A program made the translations under genes and the position numbers. Positions 63,659-64,000 of a stretch of 64,000 bases of DNA are shown in pieces. Each line of letters starts with the position of its first letter. The first letter of the stretch is position 1. This DNA is from Pleomorphochaeta sp963678575 (GTDB lineage Bacteria; Spirochaetota; Spirochaetia; Sphaerochaetales; Sphaerochaetaceae): assembly GCA_963678575.2 (NCBI GenBank), contig CAXXHV010000002.1, forward strand, positions 620,001-684,000, read 5' to 3'. The notes under the pieces are model-generated. The model was not told the DNA's origin and searched no databases. It saw nothing but the letters and a program-made list of their open reading frames with translations.

Positions 63659-64000
63659 TTATTTATCATATTTTTTATATAAACTATTATATATTTTTTC
63701 ATAACTTTTGATTAAAACTTTATCATTATAAAGCCTTTTAACTCTTTTAAGACCATTTTCACCCATCTGATTTCTTAATGTGGGGTTAGCAATTAATTCT
63801 AAAATGGCTTTTGCCGTATCACTTGGGGATGCAAGTTTTGTAATTATACCGCAAGGTCCTTCAAATTTATCAGCTTGTAATAAATCTTTACAACTTCCAA
63901 CATCTGTTGAAATTGTTGGTATTTTTGCTGCCCATCCTTCAAGTATTACCAGAGGTTGTCCTTCAGAAATTGAAGTAAGAATTAACATATCTAATTTTCC
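63659..64000 (-). CDS. pelF: Pel polysaccharide glycosyltransferase PelF (partial, 5' part outside window)
   Basis: The C-terminal 113 residues of a GT4-type glycosyltransferase; the frame stays open to the window edge (G-K-L-D before the first visible Met). L-D-M-L-I-L-T-S-I-S-E-G-Q-P-L-V-I-L-E-G contains the nucleotide-sugar-binding E-G-x7-E motif of the family, followed by P-T-I-S-T-D-V-G. PelF is thought to use UDP-activated amino sugars to polymerise Pel. The rest of the Pel genes should lie beyond the right edge. Confidence 0.9.
   Translation of the reverse strand, partial: GKLDMLILTSISEGQPLVILEGWAAKIPTISTDVGSCKDLLQADKFEGPCGIITKLASPSDTAKAILELIANPTLRNQMGENGLKRVKRLYNDKVLIKSYEKIYNSLYKKYDK

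Noticed and set aside
1..64000. CRISPR arrays, tRNA or rRNA genes, intact insertion sequences
   Set aside because: No regularly spaced repeats, no T-loop/acceptor patterns and no transposase or terminal repeats were recognised by eye on either strand.

Overview
The window looks like a chromosome segment of a low-GC, host-associated-type spirochaete. Four things point there. The V-type ATPase operon has the spirochaetal order E, DUF2764, A, B, D, I, K (5981-13136). The pair uvrA then an LptD/OstA-like gene (19000-24957) is an arrangement I recall from Treponema and Borrelia. Substrate-binding proteins carry the spirochaetal style of mature N-terminus (an A-N-G or A-Q-G then K/E-rich stretch after the signal peptide). 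There are also lipoproteins and a small outer-membrane barrel. The genus cannot be fixed from this sequence alone.

Layout. 1-4054: rsgA (cut by the left edge), mutS2 and uridine phosphorylase. 4127-5896 (minus): a Prx6-type peroxiredoxin under a Fur/PerR-like operator, a degenerate GIY-YIG-like protein and a small lipoprotein. 5981-13136: V-ATPase operon. 13187-16376: an eroded zone with a long gene-free AT-rich stretch, one orphan secreted protein with a strong promoter, and a full-length but multiply frameshifted hybrid-cluster-protein (hcp) pseudogene. 16377-24957: a frameshift-split unknown gene coupled to ispG, then uvrA and lptD. 24970-29462: phoH, pgpH-like HD protein, ybeY, corC. 29755-34691: gap, pgk, tpiA, secG, flavodoxin-like, parvulin. 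34831-36662: nusB, map, phosphoribosyltransferase. 36752-38436 (minus): lipoprotein and small barrel protein. 38661-41654: folD, miaB, sirtuin. 41785-47538: a sugar ABC transporter facing a YesN/YesM-type two-component system. 48128-51795: xdhABC, a molybdenum hydroxylase. 51877-56621: a sulfatase-maturase remnant, two LysR regulators, a split CHR transporter and a YeiH-type exporter. 56723-62109: a second sugar ABC transporter divergent from a DUF5107 protein. 62155-64000 (minus): pelG and the end of pelF, the start of a Pel polysaccharide locus that runs off the right edge.

How the parts fit. The core is housekeeping: translation, repair, glycolysis, isoprenoid and folate metabolism, and a rotary ATPase whose rotor keeps a sodium-site signature. 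The accessory parts concern carbohydrate uptake, purine oxidation, sulfur or oxyanion export, and surface polysaccharide. Three genes (hcp, the gene before ispG, the sulfatase maturase) are broken while their neighbours are intact, which suggests ongoing gene loss. I did not find a clearly new defence or mobile system. The least explained items are the DUF5107/ABC locus, the orphan secreted protein at 13973, the lipoprotein/barrel pair at 36752-38436, and the GIY-YIG-like protein at 4961. No tRNA, rRNA, CRISPR array or intact insertion sequence was seen.
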